A stretch of 64,000 nt of DNA from Pradoshia sp. D12 (GTDB taxonomy: Bacteria; Bacillota; Bacilli; Bacillales; Pradoshiaceae), in assembly GCF_008935075.1 (NCBI RefSeq), contig NZ_CP044545.1, positions 1,019,501 through 1,083,500 of the forward strand. Reading direction: 5' to 3'. The notes under the pieces are model-generated. The model did not search any database and was not told the origin of the DNA. It saw only the letters and a program-made list of their open reading frames with translations. Below, in pieces: positions 25,487 through 34,269 of the stretch; the first letter of the stretch is position 1, and the number at the start of each line of letters is the position of its first letter. The translations under genes and the position numbers were made by a program.

Positions 25487-26347
25487 ATGGAGTTGTGGTT
25501 TCATGAACGTAGCACGGCAGAAGTAAAGCTTTCCATCAAGGTGGACAAGCATTTATACAGTGAACAGAGCGAATTTCAGAGGATTGATATCTTTGAATCG
25601 AACGAGTTTGGGAGATTTTTGACCCTGGATGGCTATATGATGATGACTGAAAAAGATGAGTTTATTTATCATGAGATGATTACCCATGTACCTATGGCTG
25701 TTCATCCAAATCCACGGAAGGTTTTGGTTATTGGTGCAGGGGATGGCGGTGTTGTACGTGAGCTAACCCGTTATCAACAGATTGAACATATTGACATGGT
25801 GGAAATTGACGAAAAGGTAGTTGAAGCCTGTAAGAATTATTTGCCGTTAACAGCTTCCAAGCTTGATGACGAACGGGTTCATATTCATTATGAGGATGGG
25901 CTGAAATTTGTTCGCTCCTGTGAAAATCAATATGATTTGATCATCGTGGATTCAACCGACCCATTCGGACCGGGTGAAGGCTTGTTTACGAAAGAATTTT
26001 ACGGTAATTGCTACAAGGCCTTACATGAAGATGGAATTATGGTAAATCAGCATGAGAGTCCGTTTTATGCAGAAGACAGGGCAGCGATGCAGAGGGCGCA
26101 CCAACGGATTATCGACTGTTTCCCAATTAGCAGGGTATATCAGGCACATATTCCATCCTACCCGTCCGGCCACTGGTTGTTTGGATTTGCATCCAAAAAA
26201 TATCAACCTCTTGCAGATTTAAATCAAGAGGCTTGGAAACAGTTAGGTATTAAAACACGCTATTACAATCCTAATTTACACCGTGGTTCCTTTGCTTTGC
26301 CAACGTATGTGGAGGAGCTGCTGAGGGACGTGGAAGATATTCCATGA
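25487..26347 (+). CDS. speE: Polyamine aminopropyltransferase (spermidine synthase SpeE)
   Basis: This 286-residue protein starts 4 bases after the decarboxylase. The N-terminal beta domain (LWFHERSTAEVKLSIKVDKH) is followed by the Rossmann methyltransferase-like fold with VIGAGDGGVVREL, the acidic VEIDEKVVE and the active-site DSTDPFGPGEGLF. It moves an aminopropyl group from decarboxylated S-adenosylmethionine to putrescine or agmatine. No speD or speB gene is in this operon. The acceptor-site loop here reads QHESPFYAED. Confidence 0.92.
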   Translation: MELWFHERSTAEVKLSIKVDKHLYSEQSEFQRIDIFESNEFGRFLTLDGYMMMTEKDEFIYHEMITHVPMAVHPNPRKVLVIGAGDGGVVRELTRYQQIEHIDMVEIDEKVVEACKNYLPLTASKLDDERVHIHYEDGLKFVRSCENQYDLIIVDSTDPFGPGEGLFTKEFYGNCYKALHEDGIMVNQHESPFYAEDRAAMQRAHQRIIDCFPISRVYQAHIPSYPSGHWLFGFASKKYQPLADLNQEAWKQLGIKTRYYNPNLHRGSFALPTYVEELLRDVEDIP

Positions 26348-26420
26348 AAATCTTCTAGTGTTTAAAACAAGCAGAAAGAAGTTTGTTAGATAAATAAATA
26401 ATGGATTGGAGATATGAAAA

Positions 26421-27620
26421 ATGGGAAAAGCACTGATTATTGGTTGTGGCGGAGTAGCCTCTGTGGCAATAAACAAATGTGTACAAAACAGTGAGGTATT
26501 TGAAGAGATTTGTATTGCAAGTCGTACTAAGTCCAAATGTGATGATTTAAAAGCTAAGCTTGACGGCGGTAAGACAAAAATTACAACGGCTCAGGTGGAT
26601 GCAAACAATGTGGATGAGCTAATTGCTTTAATAGAAGAAGTGAAACCAGATATAGTCATGAACCTTGCCTTACCATATCAGGATTTAACGATTATGGATG
26701 CCTGTCTTGCAACTAAAATTCATTATATGGATACAGCTAATTATGAGCCTGAAGATACAGCGAAGTTTGAATATAAATGGCAATGGGATTACCGTGAGCG
26801 CTTTGAAGAAGTGGGTATTACTGCATTATTAGGAAGCGGATTTGATCCTGGCGTTACAGGAGTATTCTCAGCCCATGCCTTAAAACATCATTTTGATGAA
26901 ATTGAATACATTGATATTTTAGACTGTAATGCAGGTGACCATGGTTATCCTTTTGCAACAAACTTTAATCCTGAAATAAATATCCGTGAAGTAACAGCAA
27001 ATGGCTCCTATTGGGAAAATGGCCAATGGGTAGAAACAGAGCCAATGGAAATTAAACGTACGTACAATTTCCCTGAGATCGGTGACAAAGATATGTATCT
27101 ATTACATCATGAAGAAATTGAATCACTTGCTTTGAATATTCCTGGCATTAAGCGGATTCGTTTCTTTATGACATTTGGGCAAAGTTATCTCACTCATTTA
27201 AAATGTCTAGAAAATGTTGGGATGACATCTATTGAGCCAATCGAATTTGAAGGGAAAGAAATCATACCTCTTCAATTTTTAAAAGCAGTACTTCCAGACC
27301 CTTCTTCACTTGGTCCGCGTACAAAAGGAAAAACGAATATTGGCTGTATTTTCCGCGGTAAAAAAGATGGAAAAGATAAAACTTATTATGTATACAATGT
27401 TTGTGATCATGAAGCGTGTTACAAAGAAGTGGGATCACAGGCGGTTGCTTATACAACAGGGGTTCCTGCAATGATTGGTGCGATGATGGTTATGAACGGA
27501 AATTGGAACAAGCCTGGTGTTTACAATATTGAGGAATTTGATCCAGATCCGTTCATGGAAGCATTGAATAAATGGGGACTTCCTTGGAAAGAAAGCTTTG
27601 ATCCGGAGTTAGTAGACTAA
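26421..27620 (+). CDS. Carboxy(nor)spermidine-type dehydrogenase (LYS1/saccharopine dehydrogenase family)
   Basis: This 399-residue protein has the N-terminal Rossmann motif GCGGVASVA at residues 8-16, then NLALPYQDLTIMDACL, and GSGFDPGVTGVFSAHALKHH typical of carboxynorspermidine/carboxyspermidine synthases. These enzymes reductively condense aspartate semialdehyde with a diamine (putrescine, diaminopropane or agmatine). The next gene, one base away, encodes the matching decarboxylase, which strongly supports this specificity over lysine biosynthesis. GGAGAT precedes the ATG. Confidence 0.9.
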   Translation: MGKALIIGCGGVASVAINKCVQNSEVFEEICIASRTKSKCDDLKAKLDGGKTKITTAQVDANNVDELIALIEEVKPDIVMNLALPYQDLTIMDACLATKIHYMDTANYEPEDTAKFEYKWQWDYRERFEEVGITALLGSGFDPGVTGVFSAHALKHHFDEIEYIDILDCNAGDHGYPFATNFNPEINIREVTANGSYWENGQWVETEPMEIKRTYNFPEIGDKDMYLLHHEEIESLALNIPGIKRIRFFMTFGQSYLTHLKCLENVGMTSIEPIEFEGKEIIPLQFLKAVLPDPSSLGPRTKGKTNIGCIFRGKKDGKDKTYYVYNVCDHEACYKEVGSQAVAYTTGVPAMIGAMMVMNGNWNKPGVYNIEEFDPDPFMEALNKWGLPWKESFDPELVD

Positions 27621-27621
27621 G

Positions 27622-28749
27622 ATGCGCTTTGATCAATTACCAACACCATCTTATGTGGTAGATGAAGGTCTACTCGAGAAAAACCTAAAAATTTTAAAGG
27701 GTGTAATGGGTCGAACCGGATGTAAAATTATCCTGGCACAAAAAGCATTTTCTATGCATGCAATGTATCCGTTAATCGGTCAGTATTTGAGTGGGACTGC
27801 TGCGAGCGGATTGTATGAAGCTAAGCTTGGCTATGAGGAGATGGGAAAGGAAAATCATGTGTTTTCCCCAGCCTACCGCGAAGATGAGATAGATGAAATT
27901 ATCTCTATTTGTGATCATATTATCTTCAATTCTTTTTCACAGCTTGAGAGATTTGGGGATAAAGTACTCCAGGCAGGTAAAAGCATAGGCCTCCGTATTA
28001 ATCCAGAATGTTCGACTCAAGAGGGCCATGAAATCTATGATCCATGCACTAGAGGATCCAGATTTGGTATAACGGCTGATGAATTTCGTCCAGATTTGCT
28101 GGAAGGTGTATCGGGATTACATTTCCATACGCTTTGTGAACAGGATTCGGATGCCTTGGCACAAACCCTCAATGCTGTCGAAGAGAAATTTGGAAAATGG
28201 CTGCCGCAAATGAAATGGATTAATTTTGGCGGTGGCCACCATATTACAAGAGATGGGTATAATATAGGCCTGCTGGAGGACTGTATTACCCGTATTCAGA
28301 AGACATATGATTTGGAGGTTTATCTTGAGCCGGGTGAAGCAATTGCTCTTAATGCCGGATTTCTTGTGACAACGGTTCTTGATACATTAAAGAATGATTT
28401 GGAAATTGCTATCCTCGATACTTCGGCTTCCTGTCATATGCCGGATGTGTTGGAAATGCCATATCGCCCTCCGCTTCTTGGTAGTGGTGAACCCGGTGAA
28501 AAGGCCCATACGTACAGATTAGGCGGTCCAACCTGCTTAACAGGGGATATTATTGGAGATTATTCATTCGATCAGCCGTTAAAAAGTAATGACCGATTGG
28601 TTTTTGGGGATATGGCGATTTATTCGATGGTTAAAAACAATACATTTAACGGAATGGCCCTGCCGACAATTGCTGTACAGGACAAGAATGGTGAATGCCG
28701 CATTTTGCATAAATTTAATTATATGGATTTTAAAAATAGACTATCTTAA
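27622..28749 (+). CDS. nspC: Carboxynorspermidine/carboxyspermidine decarboxylase
   Basis: This 375-residue alanine-racemase-fold PLP decarboxylase has the PLP lysine K41 in LAQKAFSMHAM, and NFGGGHHITRDGYN, LEPGEAI and the cysteine loop GPTCLTGDIIGDY. It removes the carboxyl group left by the dehydrogenase, giving spermidine, norspermidine or aminopropylagmatine. Its start is one base after the dehydrogenase stop, so translation is probably coupled. It is the last gene of the operon, followed by a terminator. Confidence 0.92.
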   Translation: MRFDQLPTPSYVVDEGLLEKNLKILKGVMGRTGCKIILAQKAFSMHAMYPLIGQYLSGTAASGLYEAKLGYEEMGKENHVFSPAYREDEIDEIISICDHIIFNSFSQLERFGDKVLQAGKSIGLRINPECSTQEGHEIYDPCTRGSRFGITADEFRPDLLEGVSGLHFHTLCEQDSDALAQTLNAVEEKFGKWLPQMKWINFGGGHHITRDGYNIGLLEDCITRIQKTYDLEVYLEPGEAIALNAGFLVTTVLDTLKNDLEIAILDTSASCHMPDVLEMPYRPPLLGSGEPGEKAHTYRLGGPTCLTGDIIGDYSFDQPLKSNDRLVFGDMAIYSMVKNNTFNGMALPTIAVQDKNGECRILHKFNYMDFKNRLS

Positions 28750-28753
28750 TGAA

Positions 28754-28787
28754 AAAGCCAGATTCCAATGTGAATCTGGCTTTCTTC
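28754..28787 (+). terminator. Terminator of the polyamine operon
   Basis: AAAGCCAGATTC pairs with GAATCTGGCTTT, followed by a T-rich tail. Confidence 0.85.
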
Positions 28788-28942
28788 TATAGATAGGTAT
28801 TATATATAGAAGAAACTCGTATATTAAGTTTTCTACGATTTGATTAAAGACGGATATCTCTGATTGTTAAAGGTGTTTTTAATACTTTTGTAGAATTACT
28901 TTGAATGAATAAAAACTGAAAACTAGTAAGGGGTGAGACGAA

Positions 28943-29335
28943 ATGGAAAAAAATGAGGTTATCATGATTGAGGAACGAAGTAATAGTAAAATGAATTTTC
29001 CATTTATATTAAAGATTGTTGGGATTATTGCACTATTATTTACCGTTATTACTTTAGGTGCAGGGTTGTATAAATTATATGTGTATGAAAGTCCCTATAG
29101 TAAAGAGGAAATGATAGACCAAGGATATGAAGAAATATTCAATGAGAAGAAGGCAGTTAATGCATATAATTTATTTGATGTGCAGAATTTATCGGTGAAT
29201 GCCGGAATGGCTACAGCTTATTTTACGTTAGCAATTTTGTTTAGCATCCTTGGAATAGGAGCTTTTGTAATGGCTGAAATACTGAAACGGAATGAGCAAA
29301 GGAGCATGTTGAGTATAGATAATCTAAAAGAATGA
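28943..29335 (+). CDS. Hypothetical two-helix membrane protein
   Basis: This 130-residue protein has membrane helices near residues 22-45 and 88-112, with an acidic 40-residue loop between them. AAGGGGTGAGACGAA gives a good site for the ATG. No family is recognised. It is monocistronic, with a weak hairpin (29339-29364) shared with the convergent gene. Confidence 0.6.
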   Translation: MEKNEVIMIEERSNSKMNFPFILKIVGIIALLFTVITLGAGLYKLYVYESPYSKEEMIDQGYEEIFNEKKAVNAYNLFDVQNLSVNAGMATAYFTLAILFSILGIGAFVMAEILKRNEQRSMLSIDNLKE

Positions 29336-29377
29336 AAAGCTCAAACCCAGTCAGGAGTTTGAGCAAGGTTGAATAAG

Positions 29378-29731
29378 TTATATAGTCTCTATTGTCCGAC
29401 CGCTTAACTTCGCAAAAATGTTACTAATAGATAAGAAAACGGTAAAGAATGCATTCAGCACTATATTAATCAAGCCACTGAATATACTAAGAATGAAGTA
29501 GACGATTGCTGATATTAAAATACCTTCCATTAACATTTCAATAGAAAATGAACGTTCATAAATTGCACCAATAATAGTAATGAGCCATATTAATACAATA
29601 TATATCATGGGGAAATAGGCAATGAATTGACAGATCCATGAAAGGATACGTGTAATTCCTGCAGCAATCCAATAAAACGGGGAAAAAAGAATAAGTCGAA
29701 AGATCAGGAAGTAATGTTGTATGGTATTCAT
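29378..29731 (-). CDS. Hypothetical membrane protein
   Basis: This 117-residue, strongly hydrophobic protein has three or four helices (for example FPMIYIVLIWLITIIGAIY). A GGAGGAGTTGAGC site precedes the ATG on the minus strand. No domain is recognised; it is convergent with the previous gene. Confidence 0.55.
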   Translation of the reverse strand: MNTIQHYFLIFRLILFSPFYWIAAGITRILSWICQFIAYFPMIYIVLIWLITIIGAIYERSFSIEMLMEGILISAIVYFILSIFSGLINIVLNAFFTVFLSISNIFAKLSGRTIETI

Positions 29732-30096
29732 GCTAGCTCAACTCCTCCGTATTAGTCTAAGGTGCTTCATTATTTAAATTCCCGTAATAATTTCCTTTAA
29801 AAATGAAAAAATTGTGAATGATATAGGGGATGTGACAACCATTATAGTTGGTTAACGTTTTATATAAAAATTCAATTAAGATACGAGAAAAAATAGAGGG
29901 TTAATTTGTTTATTTTTAAACAGTCTTCTAAATGTATGAGCAGATTTATGAATCTATTAGTCATTTAAACCATAAAAATTAGCAGATAATATGATAGAAG
30001 AGGTAAAGGTAAATATAAAAATATGGTAGACCATACAACAAAAGGGTAATGCAATAAAGAACACAATTGCTGTTTATCATAAAAGGAGGACAAGAT
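29732..30096. other. AT-rich intergenic region
   Basis: This holds divergent promoters only. I see no gene, operator or stable structure. Confidence 0.4.
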
Positions 30097-30681
30097 ATGT
30101 TAAAAAGACTTTCTCTCTTATCTCTGCTAACGGTATGTATTCTTGTGCTGGGTGCTTGCTCTCAAACAACTGAGGAAGACCAAACTGAGGATACTAATAA
30201 TAAAGAATTGCAACATGATACACAATCTCATGATATGAAGGGAATGAATCATTCAGGTTCTGGTGAGGTTCCGGAAGATTTAAAAGTGGCTGAAAATCCT
30301 ACTTTTAAAGTTGGAAGCCATGCAATCCTTAAAGATGGACATATGGAAGGTATGAAAAGTGCTGAAGCCACCATCATTGGAGCTTATGACACAACCGCAT
30401 ACCGCATTTCTTACAATCCAGCTACAGGTGGGGAAAGGGTGAAAAATCATAAGTGGATTATTCATGAAGAGATAAAAGATAGTGGAGAGGAATCTTTGCA
30501 GCCTGGTGCAGAAGCCATTACGACTGCCTCTCATATGGATGGAATGAAGGGTACCACTGTAAAAATTGAATCAGCACAAGAAACGACTGTTTATATGATT
30601 GATTACAAACCAACAACAGGTGGGGAAGAAGTAACTAATCACAAATGGGTGACAGATGACGAATTGATGCTTGTTGAATAA
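30097..30681 (+). CDS. ydhK: YdhK-family lipoprotein (two DUF1541 domains)
   Basis: The ATG at 30097 follows AAAGGAGGA, giving 194 residues. The lipoprotein signal ends LVLGAC (Cys19). A His/Met-rich linker (HDTQSHDMKGMNHSG) precedes two DUF1541 repeats, FKVGSHAILKDGHMEGM...NHKW and LQPGAEAITTASHMDGM...NHKW. The duplicated H-M-x-GM motifs suggest metal binding, and relatives occur in copper or cadmium loci; this role is inferred. The mature protein is anchored outside the membrane. Confidence 0.9.
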   Translation: MLKRLSLLSLLTVCILVLGACSQTTEEDQTEDTNNKELQHDTQSHDMKGMNHSGSGEVPEDLKVAENPTFKVGSHAILKDGHMEGMKSAEATIIGAYDTTAYRISYNPATGGERVKNHKWIIHEEIKDSGEESLQPGAEAITTASHMDGMKGTTVKIESAQETTVYMIDYKPTTGGEEVTNHKWVTDDELMLVE

Positions 30682-30726
30682 TTACTCGCATTGCCGTGCC
30701 ATTCGTTTTGTTTGTTAAACCTTAAA

Positions 30727-30753
30727 AGGCACCTATCATACTGGGAGGTGCCT
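30727..30753. terminator. Terminator for the two-component operon
   Basis: AGGCACCT and AGGTGCCT form an 8-bp stem. The T-run lies on the minus strand, past the histidine kinase gene. Confidence 0.75.
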
Positions 30754-30779
30754 AGAATAATATCCTCTAATTAAGCTCT

Positions 30780-32141
30780 TTAATAGCCTATAGGTAAACG
30801 AAACTTAAAGGTACTTCCTTTATCTAATTCACTTGATACATCAATGGTGCCGCCGTGCAGACTGACAATCCATTTTACGATCGACAAGCCAAGACCTGTA
30901 TTGCCGTTAGCAGTTGAGGTGCGAGAAGGATCGACGCGATAAAAACGATCCCATATTTTATTTATATGTTCTGCACTAATGCCAATTCCATTATCCGAAA
31001 TCTCACCTATCACATGATTACCCTGCTGATATGATTTAATCTTTACATATCCGCCAGGCCTTCCATAGGCAACCGCATTCGTAATCAGGTTCATAAGTAA
31101 TCTCATGATTAACGTTTGATCTGCTTTTATAAAAAGATTATCCTCTAGGTCTGTAATTATCTCAATATCAGCTTTATCAGCCATATAGGTTAATTCTTCT
31201 GCTATCATTTCTGTTAACTCACTAATATTAAGCCTTTCAAATAGAAAATGGTCCATATTCTGCTGATCAACTCTGGCCAGTAAAAGTAATTGCGAAATGA
31301 GAGAGGACATTTTTTGGGATTGTTTTAGAATGACCTCAAGGGATTTCTTTACTTCTTTTGAATCATCAATTTGAGATAAGGCGTATTCAGATTGAGAGAT
31401 GATGACAGAAGTAGGTGTCCTTAATTCATGAGAGGCATCAGAAGTAAATTGTTTTTCATTCTCAAATGAAGATTGTAATCTATCGAACATTCGATCAAAG
31501 GTCTGTGCCAAAGCATGAATTTCATCATTTGATCCTTTAAGGTTGATACGTTTTGATAAATCTTGTCCGTCGTTAATTTCGCTGACTGTATCAATCATTT
31601 TTTGTACGGGACGAAACGCTCTTTTTGTAATAGAATATCCGCCGGTAGCTGCTACAATAATAAGGAATGGAAAAGCAATTAGCGTCACAAGTAAAATGGT
31701 GTTCATGGCTGACGATAATTGATTTAATTGATAAACGCCTCGAATCCATATCTCATCATTAAATTTTTTATATGGGTGATCATATAATAGCCATTCCTGT
31801 CCATTCTGTTCAATGGTTTGAAGTCCATCCTTATTCATTGGTGTGTCCCCGTTAAATCCAGATGGAACATTGCCTTCCAGTAAAGCACCATTTTTATCGT
31901 AAATTAAAAGAGTGACCCCATCATCATAATACTCAAAATCATTATCTACCTCTAAATGTCCGTTTTCATAATCTATATCTCTAAAACCTTCTTTTACTGA
32001 TTCCTCGAGTTGGTCCTGGATATTTAACAGAAGAATTTTATCGGAAGAGGCCAAAATAATACTTAATACCATAGCCATAATAATCACAATCAGGCCCGTA
32101 TACCAGAGAGTGATCTTCATTTTAATAGATAATTTTTTCAT
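30780..32141 (-). CDS. Sensor histidine kinase, YkoH-like
   Basis: This 453-residue protein has a first membrane helix at 10-31, an extracytoplasmic domain of about 110 residues, a second helix at 147-167, a HAMP linker, a dimerisation box with FTSDASHELRTP (phospho-His238) and an ATPase domain with NAVAYG, DNGIGI and GLGLSIV. It is 4 bp overlapped (ATGA) with the upstream response regulator. Architecture, length and the neighbouring PepSY gene resemble the Bacillus subtilis ykoG-ykoH-ykoI locus. The signal is unknown. Confidence 0.9.
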   Translation of the reverse strand: MKKLSIKMKITLWYTGLIVIIMAMVLSIILASSDKILLLNIQDQLEESVKEGFRDIDYENGHLEVDNDFEYYDDGVTLLIYDKNGALLEGNVPSGFNGDTPMNKDGLQTIEQNGQEWLLYDHPYKKFNDEIWIRGVYQLNQLSSAMNTILLVTLIAFPFLIIVAATGGYSITKRAFRPVQKMIDTVSEINDGQDLSKRINLKGSNDEIHALAQTFDRMFDRLQSSFENEKQFTSDASHELRTPTSVIISQSEYALSQIDDSKEVKKSLEVILKQSQKMSSLISQLLLLARVDQQNMDHFLFERLNISELTEMIAEELTYMADKADIEIITDLEDNLFIKADQTLIMRLLMNLITNAVAYGRPGGYVKIKSYQQGNHVIGEISDNGIGISAEHINKIWDRFYRVDPSRTSTANGNTGLGLSIVKWIVSLHGGTIDVSSELDKGSTFKFRLPIGY

Positions 32142-32812
32142 GACTCTATCCTCAATACGTAGCCAGATCCTCTTATGGTATGGATAAGCTTGATTTCAAA
32201 ATCATTGTCTATCTTCTTTCTTAGATAACGAATATAAACATCAACGATATTTGAGCCGCCTTCATAATCATAATTCCAAACATGCTGTTCAATATTATCT
32301 CGAGACAATACAATATCTTTATTGCGAATCATATATTCCAAAATTGCAAACTCCTTGCTGGAAAGGTCAATATTTTTACCCTGTCGCGTTACCTTATGGG
32401 TATTACAGTCCACTACTAAATCGCCTATTTCATAAACGTTGGATGTGTTACCTGATTGCCGGCGCATTAACACCCGTATCCTGGCCAGTAGTTCATCGAA
32501 GGCAAATGGTTTGATTAAATAATCATCTGCGCCTAAATCCAGTCCTTTGACCCGATCTTCAATCGTATCTTTTGCGGTTAACAATAAAACAGGAGTACGA
32601 TTCCCTTCTTCTCTTATATGCTGCAAAACTTCCAGTCCATTTACTTCTGGAATCATTATATCTAACACAATCAAATCATAAGAAGCCATGGAAATATAAT
32701 CGAGTGCATCAGACCCATTTCCACATGCGTCCACACTGTAATTTTCCACTTTTAAACGGTTTGCAAGAACGTTTTGTAAATCTTTTTCATCTTCGACTAT
32801 GAGAATCCGCAT
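32138..32812 (-). CDS. OmpR-family response regulator, YkoG-like
   Basis: This 224-residue protein has a receiver domain with acidic pocket E7-D8-E9, phospho-acceptor D51, T79 and K101, followed by a winged-helix DNA-binding domain ending in RGSGYVLR. It pairs with the overlapping kinase. AAGGAGAC precedes the ATG. The divergent PepSY gene 320 bp away is a probable target, as for ykoGH/ykoI. Confidence 0.93.
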   Translation of the reverse strand: MRILIVEDEKDLQNVLANRLKVENYSVDACGNGSDALDYISMASYDLIVLDIMIPEVNGLEVLQHIREEGNRTPVLLLTAKDTIEDRVKGLDLGADDYLIKPFAFDELLARIRVLMRRQSGNTSNVYEIGDLVVDCNTHKVTRQGKNIDLSSKEFAILEYMIRNKDIVLSRDNIEQHVWNYDYEGGSNIVDVYIRYLRKKIDNDFEIKLIHTIRGSGYVLRIES

Positions 32813-33131
32813 GTTTAGTCTCCTTTTCTTCTTATTTAATATATTTTACTATAATTCACGTTTATTAAAAAAAGATGAGAAAATCATTTTTATTCATTAA
32901 TGTTCCTTTAATGTTTACCCATTATGATGAAGTCAAGATCAAGGAAAAGAATAAAAGACAGGAGGAGAGGCGTCAAAATTAATGGAATGATAATTGGTTC
33001 CTGTTCTGGTCAAATGGTCTTATGTTCTTCGTAAATTAAAAATTCTAATCAATTTTATTGACCAATTAGACCAGTTTGAAGATTAACTAGAAAAGGAAAT
33101 TGTATATAAACGATAAAAAGGAGAGATAGCT
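32813..33131. other. Divergent regulatory region of the two-component system and PepSY gene
   Basis: No gene is seen. A CTGGTCAAATGGTC sequence (33006-33019) and its inverted partner near 33057-33074 (ATTGACCAATTAGACCAG) form an inverted pair that could bind the response regulator. Confidence 0.45.
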
Positions 33132-33521
33132 ATGTTAACAAAATACAAAAACATGGTAGTAGAAAATAAAAAGAAAATAATCGGTGGCTTTATTGCCATA
33201 ATTGTTCTTGGAATCGCCATTGTAGGCGGTTATGTTGGAATGGGTTATTACTATGCAAATAAGAATGACAACTATACAGAAGCACAAATTAAAGAAATAG
33301 CTTTGAAGCAAATTGATGGAGAAGTTATCAGTGTTCAAAAAGAATTCAATTTGGAGGATGACCGTATTTCCCGTTCTGAATACGAATACGATGTTGAAAT
33401 TAAAACTTCAGAAAATCTTTTGAAAACAATCACTGTAAAAGGTAGAACAGGTACTATAGAAATAGATGATGATTTTGACGATGATCATATTTCCCGTTCC
33501 GAATTTGATGATAAAAATTAA
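33132..33521 (+). CDS. Membrane-anchored PepSY-domain protein, YkoI-like
   Basis: This 129-residue protein has a short cytoplasmic N-terminus, one membrane helix (about 18-42) and a PepSY domain (YTEAQIKEIALKQIDGEVISV...YDVEIKT). The sequence RISRSEYE recurs as HISRSEFD at the acidic C-terminus, an internal repeat. PepSY proteins near two-component systems are thought to modulate proteases or sensing. AAAAAGGAGAGATAGC precedes the ATG and a terminator follows. Confidence 0.8.
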   Translation: MLTKYKNMVVENKKKIIGGFIAIIVLGIAIVGGYVGMGYYYANKNDNYTEAQIKEIALKQIDGEVISVQKEFNLEDDRISRSEYEYDVEIKTSENLLKTITVKGRTGTIEIDDDFDDDHISRSEFDDKN

Positions 33522-33599
33522 ATTCATGAAAATTTCATAAGTACAACCAACATAAGAGGAAGAACATGTCTAATTGAATTAAATGGATTTAATAATCAG

Positions 33600-33644
33600 G
33601 AGACTCCGCCAAAAGATTTATCTCTTTTTGGGAGTCTCTTTTTT
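33600..33644 (+). terminator. Terminator of the PepSY gene
   Basis: GAGACTCC (33600-33607) pairs with GGAGTCTC (33631-33638), with an A-run/T-run loop and six following T. Confidence 0.8.
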
Positions 33645-33712
33645 ATGGATATGGATAAGTTAAATTCTGGTATTATGATATAAAAGATATCTGGATACAA
33701 GGAGGAGACGAT

Positions 33713-34168
33713 ATGTACCAATATTTTAACGGCTTAGTCATCCGGGAAGGGACAGAAGGAGTTCCAGCTGAAAGTGTAGAAACTCTTTTTACAGATGCAG
33801 GATGGGCGAGAAACACACCAGATTGGCAGAAAGAAAAGTTTTCATTAATATTTGAAAACTCCACCTGGGCTTATACTGTATGGGATTCTAGCCGAATGAT
33901 TGGAATGGTTCGGGTTATTTCAGACAAAATAATGGCCGCTACTATAATGGATTTAGTCGTTTTAACCGAATATCGAGGAAAGGGGATCGGTAAAAAATTA
34001 GTTGAACTATGTGTACAAAAGCTTCCTCATGGAGATTGGTTCGCGCATACGTCCGCTGATAATTTCAGTTTCTATGAAAAGTGCGGATTTGAAGTCAAAG
34101 ACTTGTCCCAAAATGGAACGTGCGTCTATTATGGATATATACAAGCCCGTAAAGAGGGGCATAGATAA
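33713..34168 (+). CDS. GNAT family N-acetyltransferase
   Basis: This 151-residue single-domain GNAT protein has IMDLVVLTEYRGKGIGKKLV as the acetyl-CoA strand and loop, then HTSADNFSFYEKCGFE. A perfect AAGGAGGAGACG precedes the ATG. The acceptor is unknown. It is monocistronic. Confidence 0.87.
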   Translation: MYQYFNGLVIREGTEGVPAESVETLFTDAGWARNTPDWQKEKFSLIFENSTWAYTVWDSSRMIGMVRVISDKIMAATIMDLVVLTEYRGKGIGKKLVELCVQKLPHGDWFAHTSADNFSFYEKCGFEVKDLSQNGTCVYYGYIQARKEGHR

Positions 34169-34176
34169 ATAAAAAC

Positions 34177-34223
34177 AAAGCTAACACCAACTAGAATCGC
34201 AGAGGATTTAGGGTGTTAGCTTT
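34177..34223. terminator. Bidirectional terminator
   Basis: AAAGCTAACACC (34177-34188) pairs with GGTGTTAGCTTT (34212-34223), serving the GNAT gene and the convergent exporter. Confidence 0.8.
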
Positions 34224-34269
34224 ATTTATTTCACTCTATTTGGTTTCGTTTTCTCTCAATCTTCCCAGT

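Noticed and set aside
32987-33034. 15-codon leader-peptide-like frame behind GGAGGAGAGG
   Set aside because: Too short to judge and spacing is wide; no attenuator follows it.
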